Assembly: GCF_032854445.1 (NCBI RefSeq)
Contig: NC_088302.1
Coordinates: 5,577,338-5,641,337 of the forward strand
Origin: Liolophura sinensis
Taxonomy: Eukaryota; Mollusca; Polyplacophora; Chitonida; Chitonidae
Length of the DNA: 64,000 nucleotides
Reading direction: 5' to 3'
A program made the translations under genes and the position numbers. Positions 51,301-64,000 of the stretch are shown one piece after another (position 1 is the stretch's first letter; every line of letters begins with the position of its first letter). The notes under the pieces are model-generated. The model was not told the DNA's origin, searched no databases, and saw only the letters and a program-made list of their open reading frames with translations.

Positions 51301-53091
51301 GTGCGATACGTTTTCATATTTTTCATATGCGGGCGTGTATCTATTCGTAGGTCCAGTCTCATATAAACGTATAGGCATCATTGCACATGCATCCAAAGGC
51401 GAGTTAATCTTGTAAACAGATCTAGAATCTTTCAAGGCCTTCCGTTGGCAGAACTGTAGCCTTTTAATTAATCAATCGTTATAAAGCTCATCTGTGGTTA
51501 TAGTTCAGAAACCTATTTGTTTTGTAAACAAACCCAAATATTTACTTTTATGCTTTTATAGTTACTTGGTATACTTAAGATTTGCTTGACAGAATGCATA
51601 AAGTTTGTAGGCCCATTAGCATGATTTCCCATTTTACAAGAGAGAGATAGTGCTATCACTAAACATGTCACTTCTCCCAATACCGGTGCCATGCATAAAT
51701 CACGCTGAACCTGGATATTACAGAGCTGTGCCCGCTCCCGTCCTCCTTCCAGATTTGTGTCCCCTGGCTTGTAAAAGCTAGGGAAGACTGAGAAAATAAA
51801 CATCTGACAGATAAGAAACAGCAGGATATACACGTGGAGTCGTATCGTATATAGGCCTACTGTGTAGTTATTGGGTTTGTTTTGTTCATGTAGACCTATA
51901 ACATCCTTGAGGTTTTTTGTTACTGGTTTAGACTGGATGAAGTGCCAGGTTCATACTGTGACCAAACAGGAACTGACGAAAATGGTTGAAGAACGTTCAC
52001 GAAGAATCAAAACAATACACCATATTTTCGGTTCACACAACTGTGACTTTTCCTTGTCCTTAAAAGGCATGGAACACGGCGCTCAGTAGTTTATTTATCT
52101 TTAAACCTTGAGTCGTTAGAGTCAAAAAGAGTCATTATAAATATACGATGTAACGCTGTTAAAAATAGGCCTATGTTAAAATATACGCTGTTCGTTTGTT
52201 TTTCTCTTCTTTAATTTCAGATCATAACATTAAGCACTGGCGCGCTGCAACGAGGATTACTCGCCGCAACTGTCGTCTGCTGAACCACACGATAATACCA
52301 TGTTGGTGTTCATTTAATTTGGAAAGTAGTGTAATCGTCAGTGGAATCTGTTCATAACTTAAAGTTTCTGCATGTGGGGTGGGCTGTAAAATAGAAATTC
52401 CTGATCCTGTTACAAACTGCTTGTATTGCACGACCCCTTTCAAGGATTATACATAAGCCTAACCCTAAATTAGGGACCACACAAATTTAACCAAAACGCC
52501 CAGATTTCAGGTAAGAACAAAAATGCAATCATGAAAGTTGGAAGTTTATTTATTCATATATTTGCGTCCAAAGAAATGTCAAATTATTCGATTCCTGTGG
52601 TAATTCAGAAATGCACAAAGCTGCAGCGCAACAACAGTGTTCCTGGTGCAACAACAACAACATATATTTTGCCCTCTTTTTGCGTCACAATAACAATAAC
52701 AGTGGGTGTGTGCTTACAAGCATGCGGATAATTAAGCTAGTAATGTTGCGTTGTGTTACATTTGCATGCCAACAGGCCCTACAAGTTATGTGAATGCCTT
52801 CGCCCTTGTCATATTCACTGGTAGTGCAGTTAAATTAAACGCCGATTGTGGCGATATTTGACCATCTGTAAGCTGACTGCCGTCAACTAACAGATCGCCA
52901 AATATCAACAGAATGGACGTTTGATTTAATTGAACTACGGAACCATATAATCGTAATTTCTAATTGTTTTGAGTATTCACCAATTATGTGATACATTCAT
53001 TCATTCGTACAGGATATAGCAATAAGCATTTAAAGCCCTTTATATATAAGTGGTGCACGTAGGTCCACAAGTATAAATACAAGTAATGTTA
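51301..53091. other. Intergenic DNA without recognised genes
   Basis: AT-rich. Short open frames only (up to 106 codons), with no motif and no convincing splice context. Confidence 0.4.
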
Positions 53092-53252
53092 ATTTATTTA
53101 TATATTTATTTGTTTGATTGGTGTTTTACGCCTTACTCATGAATATTTCACTTATCGGACGGCGGCCAGCATAATGGTGGGAGGAAACCGGGTAGAGCCC
53201 GGGGGAAACCACGAACATTCGCTGGTTGCTGGAAGACCTTCCCACGTACGAC
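53092..53252 (-). mobile_element. SINE family A fragment, reverse, well preserved
   Basis: (attt)n, tail (gtttgattggtgttttacgc, cttactcatgaatatttcac), then 'ggcggccagcataatggtgg' and the central domain (gagcccgggggaaaccacga, ctggaagaccttcccacgta). The tRNA-like head is absent. Confidence 0.88.
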
Positions 53253-55656
53253 CGATACTAATAATGTGATAAGAAAGAAAAGCTAAATAGTAAAGCTAAC
53301 AGCTATCCACAATATACACGAAGCGCTAGTCCTGTAGTTTATTTTTAAATCCGGGAAGATATGTAATAGTTGATTTTTAAGGTACCGTTATATTGCGGAA
53401 GTTTGTGTCAACCTGGAGGACCCGACGTAACAAAATTAATTTGGTGGTGTTCTCATGAAATATACGAATCGTTACTGAATTTCTGAATCACTGTGTACAG
53501 TTATAATCTTTCCTCAAGTTGCTCCAGGATGATAGACAAACGGCGCCGTGGTCACGTGTCTCTATCGACCATATATAGACAAATAACCTACCTATGACCA
53601 GCAAGCCATGCGGCCATATAGTGAGTCAGTCACACGTGTATTGAGAAGAAGGTGTAATACGCGAAGTAAAAGACATTTTAATTGCGAACTAGAGGAGGAT
53701 ATATTAATATCCAGTATTCCGGTAAGTGATAAGGGCGTTGCCCCGCTGCACAAGGAAGGTAGGTAGAAATATCTATACATGTCATATGATCTGCTTGCTA
53801 ATGCCTTCGTCATTTTCTATAGTTACATGAGGCATGTGTTCTGTTTTCTATAAACGGTGATAGTCGTTAAGTTGAATTCCTTTAGTTTCTTCTCTCCTAA
53901 AGTTACGGTTTGCACGTATCAAAATATTTTATATGCACCATTTATTGGCTTGTGTCACATTGAATAAAGGTATTTTTCCAGAATTAGTTTTATTTGTGAA
54001 TACATTTTTACAGTATAGACAGGAGGACAAATCTATTCTTTTTGTCTGGACCATACATGTAAACGGAGGGCAGAGTGCCTAGGACGGTGGTAGCGTACCA
54101 GGTGTATGCATGACTTGACGATATCCAATTTCGCAGTTGACACGTGTCTAAGCGGCATACCCTCACAATGTAGGCCACAAACTAGTACAACGATTAAAAA
54201 GTCGATTGTTTTTTAGACATCGAACGTTATTATTGAATGCATGACTGTTCAAAAACAGTTGTAACATATATGCACACCTTGGTTCGCCTGTTATTATTGA
54301 CCAGTTTTTAATACGCGAAACGAATATGCAGAGGATGCGGGTCAATATACCCAATGACACAACACACTTTCTGCAACGTACTGATGTATTGAGCATGACT
54401 TGCAGATTCCTATATATACAATGAGGTACATCTCGTCAATGTGGTAGCTGCGAGTTAAGTTTGTTTGCTTCCTTTCCGGTCGTGCGTATATATCTCCATA
54501 CAATTATAGTCTAGAGCGGTCATAGTTTAGACAGGTTTCAGTGTCTCCGTCCAGTCCATTCAGTCTTACGTTTCTGTATATCTCCAGCATGATATCGTGA
54601 AGAAATCGTGCAAGACATTGGTTTTTCGTCGGAGTGCGCTTGCTGGTGCCGCTGCACTTCTCTATATTTAGTCGAAGTTTGCTTTCCACAGAATAATTTT
54701 GCACGCCTATAATATTCAGACTGCTTTGAAATTTTAATATATGCCTAAGCTTGCTTAGGATTACTACTCATACCCCCCCCCCCCTCCCCCCACCGCAGAT
54801 GGTGTTTCCAGGCAGCTATACTTTGTAAATTCGTTTATAATTTGCTTTCGGCGTATGTTCTTCTTTGATCATTCTTGATTGGCTTTATGTACATAAAATT
54901 GCATGTATATGGTATGTCATTTCCTGTAGGCAGGAACATCGTCGCTGAAACATAGATGCAGTTTGTCACCATTAGCTAGTATCTATTTACGTGAAGTGAT
55001 GAATTTCGGAGAAATAAGAAGTCATTTCGCATTCAAGGGGAGAAAATAACCCGAAACCAGTAGTCTGTTAAGTGTTTGAAATAAATCTAAATCTGCACAG
55101 TATAGTTGTATATCCCACATAATTCTTATAAAAAAAAATAAAAAAAACACACACAAAGGAATATCACGTGTAATAATAATGACGTGACTTAACATATATC
55201 CCAGCCAGTGTGTGCATCGAATGACATGAACTATGATTAACAATAACAACATAGACATTTACCTTGTAGCTGACAGGATGCTAACAGTTTTCACGTCAAA
55301 GCGAAGGATCAGAATAATACACATGTAATTTCGGCGTAACCTTGTATAAATGCAAGGGTTAGAGTTTAAAGGTTATGTATATGTCACCACCAATCCACTA
55401 ACTGAGAAGACATTTATATACACAGTAATTTGATAATCAATTTCTGCTATTAAATAATGGTTAAAAACTAGATAATGTCATTTCATATTATATTGTCAGA
55501 GCCGGTATAAATCCCTCTTCTCTCCACCCGACCAAGCCCACCTCCTCAGCCAGATAAAATTGATTCAGCATCTAAGCCCTTAATCTCGGTACAAGTTTGG
55601 AAAATTTGAGCTTTAGCACTAATGTTTATTTTTAATAGTTCATTTTAATGCCCTGC

Positions 55657-55688
<32 letters not shown>

Positions 55689-56800
55689 AAACAAAAAACA
55701 TTCCACTGATATGCTGTCGATCGGTTTAATTAATGAAAGAAACAGGAATGCCCGGAATAAATTACCGGCCTCTGGCATGTAACCAACGAACATCGACACA
55801 AGTGACACATTTATCGCCAGCAAATATAAATGCACTCGTTTGTAAAGAGATTGAGAAGGGCTGCTTGTTGATGTAAACTGTGCTACTAAATGCCACATAA
55901 GGCTGTATTTGTCATGTATTTTAGTAAGATGGCATTTTGCCTCAAGATATAATAACTAACTAAAACCTTAAATGATCCGTCTCTAATCATGTCTTCATCA
56001 TGATTCGGCGACAAATGTTATATTTTCTTTTTCAGATAATGTGCATTGCGTGTGGTATGTGAACGGGTCACATTTTTGCCTAAATTTCGGTTTCCTTGTC
56101 TCAGTTTCCTCTCTTATTTTGTCAGCCACTAAGCTGCTGCTAAGAAAATCAATGCTATAACATGCCGTGTAGCGTGTACGGTATCGAAGTGTAATGGCTA
56201 TTTTTATCCCGAACGCTTCAAGCAAGAACCCCCCATTTGTAAGCCTCTGCATATTCAACAAAACCCTATCGATGGCGACCACTCACTCAGCCGCTGCCCT
56301 CAGTTAGCCTCTTGGAGCCAATCCAACCAGGCACCGCTCTGCATCCATCTCGCGGCGCAAACAAAGGATTTCATTTCCCGGATTTCACTGCCAGCTATAC
56401 AGACGTCTTTCTTCGGCGGTCAGTATTCTCCCTGTACATCAGTCGCAGTGGCCTGATCGTGTTTTACTGTCAGCCAGTTCTGTCCATATCATTGCTTCTG
56501 TACACATGGTTTGGTCAGATCTGGTCTCGCCAGTTAGTGCAGATATATTTTAGGTGAGAATACAATGAAGTTCGCGGAAAGCTATTGCTAGCTGACGTCG
56601 GTGTGCCTCTTTATGATATAGGGTACTAGCTGTGAAAACCTATGACAACGACTCAGTAAAGATGCAACGAGGCGTAATGTTTGTATAGACAAAATATCAA
56701 ATGCATGTTGTTAAGGAGTCATGCTTCTGAGAACGCTTATACACATCCGGGATTGATCACACTTTATTTTTTTTTTTTTTTTTTGTCTTTCTGCTTACAG
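53253..56800. other. Intergenic DNA upstream of the SLC6 gene
   Basis: No coding exon recognised. Low-complexity tracts: C-run at 54773-54790, A-rich tract at 55658-55700, T-run at 56766-56784. A possible 5' leader exon could end at the donor ttttag|gtgaga (56553/56554), in a locally more GC-rich stretch (56280-56550). Confidence 0.4.
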
Positions 56801-57023
56801 AACCCTCAGAGTCGGACCGACAGGCCTCATAGCCGTCTCAGAATTTTGTGAGGGGTATTTTTGGCGGTGTCCACAAAGACTACAGCGTTGTCCCGACCAC
56901 AATCAAGCGGTCGGAACCCGTTCCAAACTTATTTAGTTCCTCTTTTAGTAGCAGAACGGAGCGATTAAAAACAAATCGTTTTCGTTCAGCGACGAAAAAT
57001 CGTTGGCAACTACCGTTGTTAAA
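56801..57023 (+). promoter_or_regulatory. Probable 5' UTR part of the SLC6 first coding exon
   Basis: Preceded by a long T-run and a good acceptor (tgtctttctgcttacag, ending 56800). This suggests that the exon carrying the start codon begins at 56801 and that at least one leader exon lies upstream. Inference from splice signals only. Confidence 0.5.
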
Positions 57024-57186
57024 ATGGAAACACAGATGGAGAAGAATATGGGAAGCGGGCAACCCAAAATGGAACAACGCCAGACTTGGGCCCGCAAAAT
57101 CGACTTTCTACTTGCCTGCGTCGGCTTCTCCGTGGGGCTGGGCAACGTCTGGAGATTCCCTTATCTCTGTTATAAAAATGGAGGAG
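57024..57186 (+). CDS. SLC6 sodium-coupled transporter, first coding exon (N-terminus and TM1)
   Basis: 54 codons plus one base from ATG at 57024 to donor GTAAGT at 57187. A short cytosolic N-terminus ([16 protein letters not shown]) is followed by [10 protein letters not shown] and TM1, [19 protein letters not shown]. This is the SLC6 signature, in which the unwound TM1 binds Na+ and substrate. YLCYKNGGG is typical of the GABA/taurine/creatine/betaine branch and differs from the YxCYQNGGG of monoamine transporters. The exon stops inside NGGG|A, a usual SLC6 intron position. The remaining helices (TM2-12) lie outside the window. Known role: uptake driven by Na+ and Cl-; the substrate cannot be told from this exon. 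Confidence 0.9.
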
Positions 57187-58925
57187 GTAAGTTTCATTTT
57201 CCATTCATTCTGTTTTTTCTTTTCTTTTTTTCATTTATCAGGTCATTACAACCTTTTCTAGTAGACATTTGGCATTCGTTTCATTTGCGTATCGGAATAC
57301 CTATTGACAAAATGTCATGGTGGCTTTCGGACTGTGATAGATATTAAATATTTTGTTGAATTTGGTTAGTACAATTTATATTCGCTCTTTCTGTTGTATA
57401 TATCGTATGACATCTTTATATGATAGGAAAGTAAGCAAATTTTCACCAGTCATGCAGAATATTCAGAATAGCTGGCTCCACGAAGGCAGCATTAGTCTCT
57501 TACAAACAATCAATGTATAGTTTGTCTCAGTGGAAATTTTCCATGGGATTGGACATGCATGGACCGATCAGTGGCTGGCCTTGTGCGCATGCGCATAGGA
57601 ACTTGGGTCACGGAATAATTTTACCTCTTATGTTAATCCTATGCCATTTGAGCTTCAAAAATGTCACCACACACTAAAAGGATCATTTTCTGGGTTAGCG
57701 GGAAAATCTCGCCGTAGAGCGAAATTGGAAATAAATAGGCGGTAATGGGGACGACGTTGCACTTTTGCCAAGCCCAGTAACAGTGGCTGAATCTGCTATC
57801 GATCTCAGTGATGATCGGTGTAATACCGACAGGGAAGTTCTTCATTCTGAATCACGGAATTATGCTCATCGTATTATCCAGACAAGAAAAGCTAATTTAA
57901 ACACTGCGCTTGACAGAAAATTATTTTAATAACGACTAACTTATAGGCCAATCATTTTAAAATCCCAACACGTTCGACACAAATGTCCGCACCACCAGTT
58001 TCACAGGGTTATTGTACGTTCAGATGACATGGTCCGATTGATGTGAAGTATATATACATGGATGCAGCGATCTGGAGACAATCAGTGAGCATTTGTATAA
58101 GATTATACTGAGATCTAAGGCTCCTTCTTCTGTAGAGAAGGAACTTCTTTCTGTGGATGTGAAAACAGAAAGAACTACCTTCATTGGTTTTAGACATGAT
58201 TGCTGTGAGTCACGATACTTCTAAATGTAAAAAAAAAAAGTCTGTATGATACACAGCTGGTATAGGTAGTGCGAAAAGACTTTTGATGAATGTAACTACA
58301 GCGCTGACTTTTTACAATTTCGGTTTGGCTGAGATCCCTCTTACTGAGAAACCATACAAGCTATGAATAAGTACGCCTTAGAATGGCCTGTCCAACTGAT
58401 TTCCCAGACACTGCAAACTGGTTTTGACAGATCTCGTTTAGACAGAGATATATGGACTGGATCATTTTCCGGCATGTGGGCAGCTCCGAAAACATCAGCA
58501 TTTGACATCTGGACAAAATTTTATACGGCTGCAACCTTTCTTTGTGGATCCTCTTTATAATGGATTGTCCGTGATAACTGTGGTGATTGTGTATTATAAT
58601 CAGTATTAGCAGAGGCCTATGTCATTACTGAAAGACTTGGAATATGGTAAATCCTCACATACTCATTTCCCAAATGGCAAATGTTGGCTGATGATGGTGA
58701 TGTGTACACGAATAGTTGATTTACACATCGACTGTAGGCCTATATAACATCGATACCGAAGGACAAGGAATATGTTAATGACTGGACAGAAAAAACAACC
58801 TGGAAATCATTCAGTGGCTACCGCAGAATTTACAACAGCCGCCAATTCATTTACCTTATTTTTATTTGGGAATAATATTCCCGCCACTGAAAATTACGTT
58901 TCCTCAAACTAAGCACAGTTCTTTT

Positions 58926-59090
58926 GATTTATTTATTTATTTGATTGGTGTTTTACGACGTACTCAAGAATATTTCACTTATACGACGGCGGCCAGCATT
59001 ATTTTGGGTGGAAACCGGGCAGAGCCCGGGGAAACCCACGACCATCTGCAGGTTGCTGGAAGACCTTCCCACTTACGGCCGGAGAGCAGT
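58926..59090 (-). mobile_element. SINE family A fragment, reverse, well preserved
   Basis: (attt)n, tail (gattggtgttttacgacgta, ctcaagaatatttcacttat), 'acgacggcggccagcattat' and central domain up to 'ccttcccacttacggccgga'. The tRNA-like head is absent. It lies in the SLC6 intron. Confidence 0.88.
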
Positions 59091-62049
59091 TCTTTTGAGG
59101 CTATGTCAGAGAAAACTTAATAGATTGTGGTCATGCGTCTCATCTATTTGACAACTGTCACAGAAGCCCATAGAATGGAGAATTTACTAGAATGAAGACA
59201 TGGATTTTAATTTACCTTCTATGCAGACGCATTATGAAAAACACAGGATAACTCAGTGGCCTGTTTGATATTAATCTCTTGTGCTAGTTGTGGTATACAG
59301 CACTACATTTCTATTTGCGTATAAAATTGACCGTAAGAAGTAAAATGATTTTGTGCACAGGATAATATGATGTCCTTGTCAACTAATCGAGCCAGAACTA
59401 CGTCCTGTATAAACCCTGTAGTAAAGTCCCGCAACTTCTCTATTTCCTGTCCTTTGTTACCTAATACGGATACGTTAAGCGCGATAATACTACAAGTTCG
59501 CAGAAAACTCACGGTGCGAATATTTGTAGTTATTTGCCCTGTATCATGTACATGAGGAGATAATACACACGAAAACGGCACACCAGGTGATTGTAACCAA
59601 AACAGCGACCACAGTGCAATATACTAATAATATTACGTAGTTCTTGTAGTTTACATGTTCACCAATGTGACTACATTAAGTGGTATTTGCCAAAGTTCGG
59701 TTTTATGCCAACTGTTCATGGAATGATGACATTCTTTGAAATTAATACCTCTCTTGGCATTTTACTGATACTGAAATACATGTACATATAGAGAAATAGG
59801 CAAATTGCTTACATGATATAAAGTGTTCATTTTGACATAAAATTTCAGAGGAGAAGGCTTATATGTACAAGTAGTCGCCAAGCAACATAGAATAAATGCA
59901 TGTTGTGTACACATATGTGGTAGAAGATATCATTCGTCCGGGAACTGTGACCTGTTCGGAGAGATTTCATATCTCGCACTGAAAAACAAAAAAAGAAAAA
60001 AGTGCGCATCGACAGCGTGGCGTGGTATTCTTGTCAGACACAACTGGTGAAATATAGCCACCTGTCATTTGCATACTTCGGTCAGGGAATTGCTGTGCAT
60101 TTTCAGCACGACATGTATTGTCGAACAGTTTTATGCTCAAGGGACAATCAGTCAGATAATTTCGAGGTAGCCTGTAAGCCTGAAAAGCCCAGTGGTTGTT
60201 AGTAGGTCAAATGTATATATGTATGCATACATATTTAACTATGGTTTTGGTCGTTATAGTATAGTATTAGTATTTGTAGCATCCAAAACAGGGCTTCCTG
60301 GTCACGGATCATTTCTGGTATTAATGTGGTGGATATTTGAGACCGTCACACACTGTGTCATCAATATGATATATGGCAAGACGTTATTTTCAGAGCTGTC
60401 TTCTGTAATGGGCAAGAGAAATAAAGTTCATAGGTCACGACGGTCCACTCTCTAGAGTGTGACAAGAAAAAATACAACCTGGGTTATTTCAGTGGATGAA
60501 TGTATACCTAAAGAGACACACCTATTTTGGTCTGATGTGCTTAATGATTTTATAAATCAAGTTTACTTTGATCTGCTTTGATTATCTCGGGTATGTAACG
60601 TCACAAAAATGAAAGGGTATACATAAAATTTTATGCAGGATTTATTATCGGTGCATATATATACATATTTTGTCTAGTGTTCTATTTTCTTTTAAAATTT
60701 TAGCTACGACGCGACATGGTGTTCTTGTCGTTATTGTTTTTTATTTGAGATTGCGTTCTTGGTCGTGGTGTGCATATTTTAAAACGGCGTGTCATCACAT
60801 ACAATCATTCTGATCATAGTTATTTAGTATCACCACATGAAATCGGTGTTTTTTTTTCTGTCAAGGTTTGCAGTGGCCTTGCAATCTTTAACACCTTATG
60901 TGAACGCTCGTGTTGTAGAAATGGGCGTAGACTTTTCAATAGACTTACTTAACTGGGTAAACCAGCCAGCGTCAAATATTATTTCCGAATTTTGTTCCGA
61001 CACTCTCGCTGTATATGGCTCATCGTGTGATGATTTGATTTCATGAAAGTTTGCTTATATATTATATTGTCGCATACTTTCCACTCTTTTCATAAATAAG
61101 ACGTCACAAAATGGCACCATGTTTAAACAGCATAAGAATATGTGAGTAAATCAAATATATTATTATAATGGGGCACAATTCTGTGCGCTTCCAGAAATCG
61201 ATTCCGTCTGCGTGAAGTGAATGGCGTCTGATGAAGATTAAGTTGAACTAGTATTGCTGATAACAGGCTGGGATGGATTGGGAGAAGACGCAGATTCTAT
61301 ATTAGAAACGTGAATTACAGTCCATTCACTGATCAGCCTTGGAAATACTGGAGTGAGCGAAGCACATAAACAGTTCAAAAACATGTAGGTAGAGGAAGCT
61401 TTCCTGCAATTAGTTTCGTTTGTCTCTAAGGTGTTTGTGTCACAGGCTGTAATTGTGCGGGGTGTTTGTTTTTTTCGCTTTGATGCATTAACTAGGATGC
61501 CCCCTCCAGACATGTGTGTCACAATGTTATACACATGGCCCCTTGACACTCGAGGGGAAGGGTTGATGTGCTATAGGTTGCCAGCACACGTGGTTGATCG
61601 GTGTCGATGCCGCCATGTACTCGGTGACATTGGTGACAAAATGAGCGTGTCACTTTGAATGTAAAGCGGGCGGAACTCCGGTAATTTCCTATGTTTTGGC
61701 GCCACGTGCTCATGTGTTTGTATTGTGATGTATTTAAATTATGGTGAGTGCCTGCCTTCATGGGCAGGATGTCTTGAATATCGTAATGTGTCGTAATACC
61801 TGATTGTGCAATACAACTTTACTCATTTGCAGAAAAAAACACGCTCATCAAACAACACCAGCTCAATGGCTCAAACCACAAATGCAATGAAAACAAATAA
61901 TTAATAGGCAGACTATTTTGACACATCATTTTTTTTATGCAATATAGTGGTGGAAGAGCCAAGTAATCCGAGTGATTTGCAAATGTCGTAACTGTAGTTC
62001 TGATAACGCCAACCTGTATGTATATTTGGTTTGCGATTCTTCATACAGT

Positions 62050-62300
62050 ATAAAGCCGGGGGACACACAAGACGGATTTTTTCTCTCGTACAGGCGTATT
62101 GTGTGAATTTCTAAAAACCCGCGTGCTGCGTCCGCCCCGACTCTCTCTTGTGTCATACAACATAACACAATGCCACGATCAACGGAAAATCCGCCTAGGA
62201 TGTCTGCAACTATGCTGTGAATATTGTCAGAGTATTTCGTGGGCGATTAAGTTCGTCCCATATAAGCGAAAAAATCCGCCTAGCCTGTCTCCAGCTTTAA
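62050..62300. repeat. Possible small inverted-repeat element
   Basis: 'agacggattttttctctcg' near 62070 faces the reverse complement of 'gcgaaaaaatccgcctagc' (62269), and 'aaaatccgcctaggatgtct' (62187) repeats in direct orientation. This could be a MITE-like remnant. Ends and target-site duplication were not identified. Confidence 0.35.
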
Positions 62301-64000
62301 AGAGCTCATGACATATTACATTTACCTATCCATTGAACTTAAAGTATTTGTTTTATTTTGGCAAGGCGAAAATTTTGCCGACATTGCCGGTCGATAATGA
62401 ATTATCAGTAGTGGAGCGAATTACATTGTCATTAATAAAGATGTTGCCTTGGGTACCTTGCTTAATCAAGATAACAGGTATTAGACCATCCTTAATTGAC
62501 CGAAAATTTTGCAGAGCAGGTCGTTCATTCGTAGATTGACGACTCATTTCCCCTGAAGCTATCGTAAATTACCTACCCGTGGTACGGCTGTTACTGATAA
62601 TGGCTGCATCCTACCGGATAAGGATTGATTGGTTTTGACAAGATTGATGGGCACCATTGATTTGTCCGACAAGGGTGACGTCGACATCGTGAGCAATTTC
62701 CTATTCCGTGCATTCAGAAGTACGATAACTGATCTGTCCAAACTGTGTATAGTATAAAGCATAGCTCCGTTAATCGGTCTAAAATCGTAACTGCATCATG
62801 CAATGTGGCGTTATCACCGTTCAAAACCGACCTCAGTCTACACATTGAGAGAGATCAAGACGTGAATCCATCGTATTGTTAATGGTGCTAAATTGAAGGA
62901 GGATGCATAACATGGTGTGTACATAATATACAAACCATACGATATAAACGAGATTATGTCTTAGGCTGTTAAAATAGTTTGTCTTTCACATGCATGAAAA
63001 ATGGGCTGATCGATACATGATGAAAAATCGGTCCGGACACGTGCGTTTTAGTTCTTGATTTTCCTCTACATGACCTGTATAGGCTTTGTGTAGACTTTCT
63101 AATATCATAATAGTTTGGAGTGGATTGCAAGTTGGGTCTCTTGGTATATATGTAGGGTTTAAAGAAGCTGACGTGTTTTGAGGTCATAAACCATTTCCAA
63201 ACATTAATACTGGTACTCTTTGTGTATGACTATACAACGCTGGTATTCACAGGCCGTGTCTTTACCCTACAGGCTGAACAGAGAGAAGTATCTCAGTCAC
63301 AATTCAGGTCGTCAATCAGTAAAATAATCTCCAAAGTCAGATTCCCAGAGATCAGTTTCATGTCTCCTCCTACTCACCTGTAGACCAGAGAACTCACGTG
63401 TGTATACGGACTATTGTGGCGTCAATGGAGCTATGATGCCTAAAGATACTGTTTCCAGATTATTGCCCCCATGCAAATGATCCATTATATAAAGGACAGT
63501 AGGACAGTTATCTTATATCAGTTTTGGGATTGCGGTCTTTCAAAAGGTTTTGAAATACTGGAGTCTGTGACCAGGCCTACACATGATCAGACATGTCGAA
63601 GAAATTCCGGATACATTAGAAGCAGCTCCCGTTATGTTGTCTGGCCCACATGTCGTCAACGACAGTTGTCTCATAACAGCTGCATAATGTCATGCAAATA
63701 AACACGCTTGCTCAGCAACTGTGTAAATATATGCTTGGGGTACATCTGACGTTCGTCGAATCCATGGCTGTTTTCAATTTGGGGAGAGGGGGATAAAAGG
63801 GGGTAAAAAGGGATTGGGAAGGTGATTTCTAACCAGCTTTGATGCTTCACAGCTTTAACCGTATTACGGTAACCTTTTAACGGTATATGGGCAACGATTA
63901 GTAAAACAATACGCATTGACGTCATCCACTGTAGGCACCATGTGTTTAATTATACATCTGTTCATCTGTGGGCTGCTGTTCTACAAACACCCTGGGGGTA

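Larger units (their letters stand above)
57187..64000 (+). other. First intron of the SLC6 gene (continues past the window)
   Basis: No exon encoding the expected AF-IPY and TM2 sequence was found up to 64000. Contents: a reverse SINE at 58926-59090 and possible inverted-repeat DNA at 62050-62300. The rest is AT-rich with short chance frames. Confidence 0.55.

Noticed and set aside
57187-64000. Further SLC6 exons in the window
   Set aside because: I looked for the expected AF-IPY and TM2 sequence and later helix motifs in all three + frames and found none.

Overview
The window is animal (eukaryotic) nuclear DNA: AT-rich, with short exons bounded by GT-AG splice sites, long introns, tRNA-derived SINEs, a 5'-truncated LINE and many minisatellites. 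The SINE tails, of the kind that give a motif such as TAAGTGAAATATTCTTGAG, together with the protein sequences point to a lophotrochozoan, most likely a mollusc. A brachiopod or annelid cannot be excluded.

Three protein-coding genes can be supported. (1) + strand, 452-24309 or 24670: the 3' portion (14-15 exons) of a metabotropic GABA-B receptor subunit of GABBR2 type. It covers the second half of the Venus-flytrap domain, seven membrane helices and a short tail. Its 5' exons lie upstream of the window. (2) - strand, 36911-30677: a complete six-exon gene for a 199-residue four-helix membrane protein that I cannot name. (3) + strand, from about 56801: the first coding exon of an SLC6 sodium-coupled transporter of the GABA/taurine/creatine branch, with the rest beyond the window after an intron of at least 6.8 kb. 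A GABA-B-type receptor and a possible GABA/taurine transporter lie about 32 kb apart, but no functional link can be shown from sequence.

Layout: 1-24670 receptor exons, with minisatellites in introns 2, 3, 5 and 8 and SINEs in introns 2, 7, 9, 11 and 13; 24.7-30.7 kb intergenic, with a 64-bp TGACGT-rich array and a 41-bp array; 30.7-36.9 kb the four-helix gene, with introns full of reverse-oriented SINE tails; 37-43 kb SINE-rich intergenic DNA; 43.1-47.3 kb three consecutive minisatellites (37/35, about 30 and 51 bp), the first split by a LINE 3' fragment; 47.3-56.7 kb mostly featureless; 56.8-64 kb the start of the SLC6 gene.

The most unusual feature is the array in intron 5 of the receptor gene. 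Its 47-bp unit is the last 33 nt of exon 5 plus the first 14 nt of the intron, so the array carries about ten extra copies of the exon's 5' splice site. The arrays of introns 2 and 3 also begin within about 15 nt of their splice donors. The LINE fragment and all SINE families here share one 3' tail, which makes a LINE/SINE partnership visible within a single window. Most long open frames elsewhere are products of tandem repeats and were not annotated as genes.
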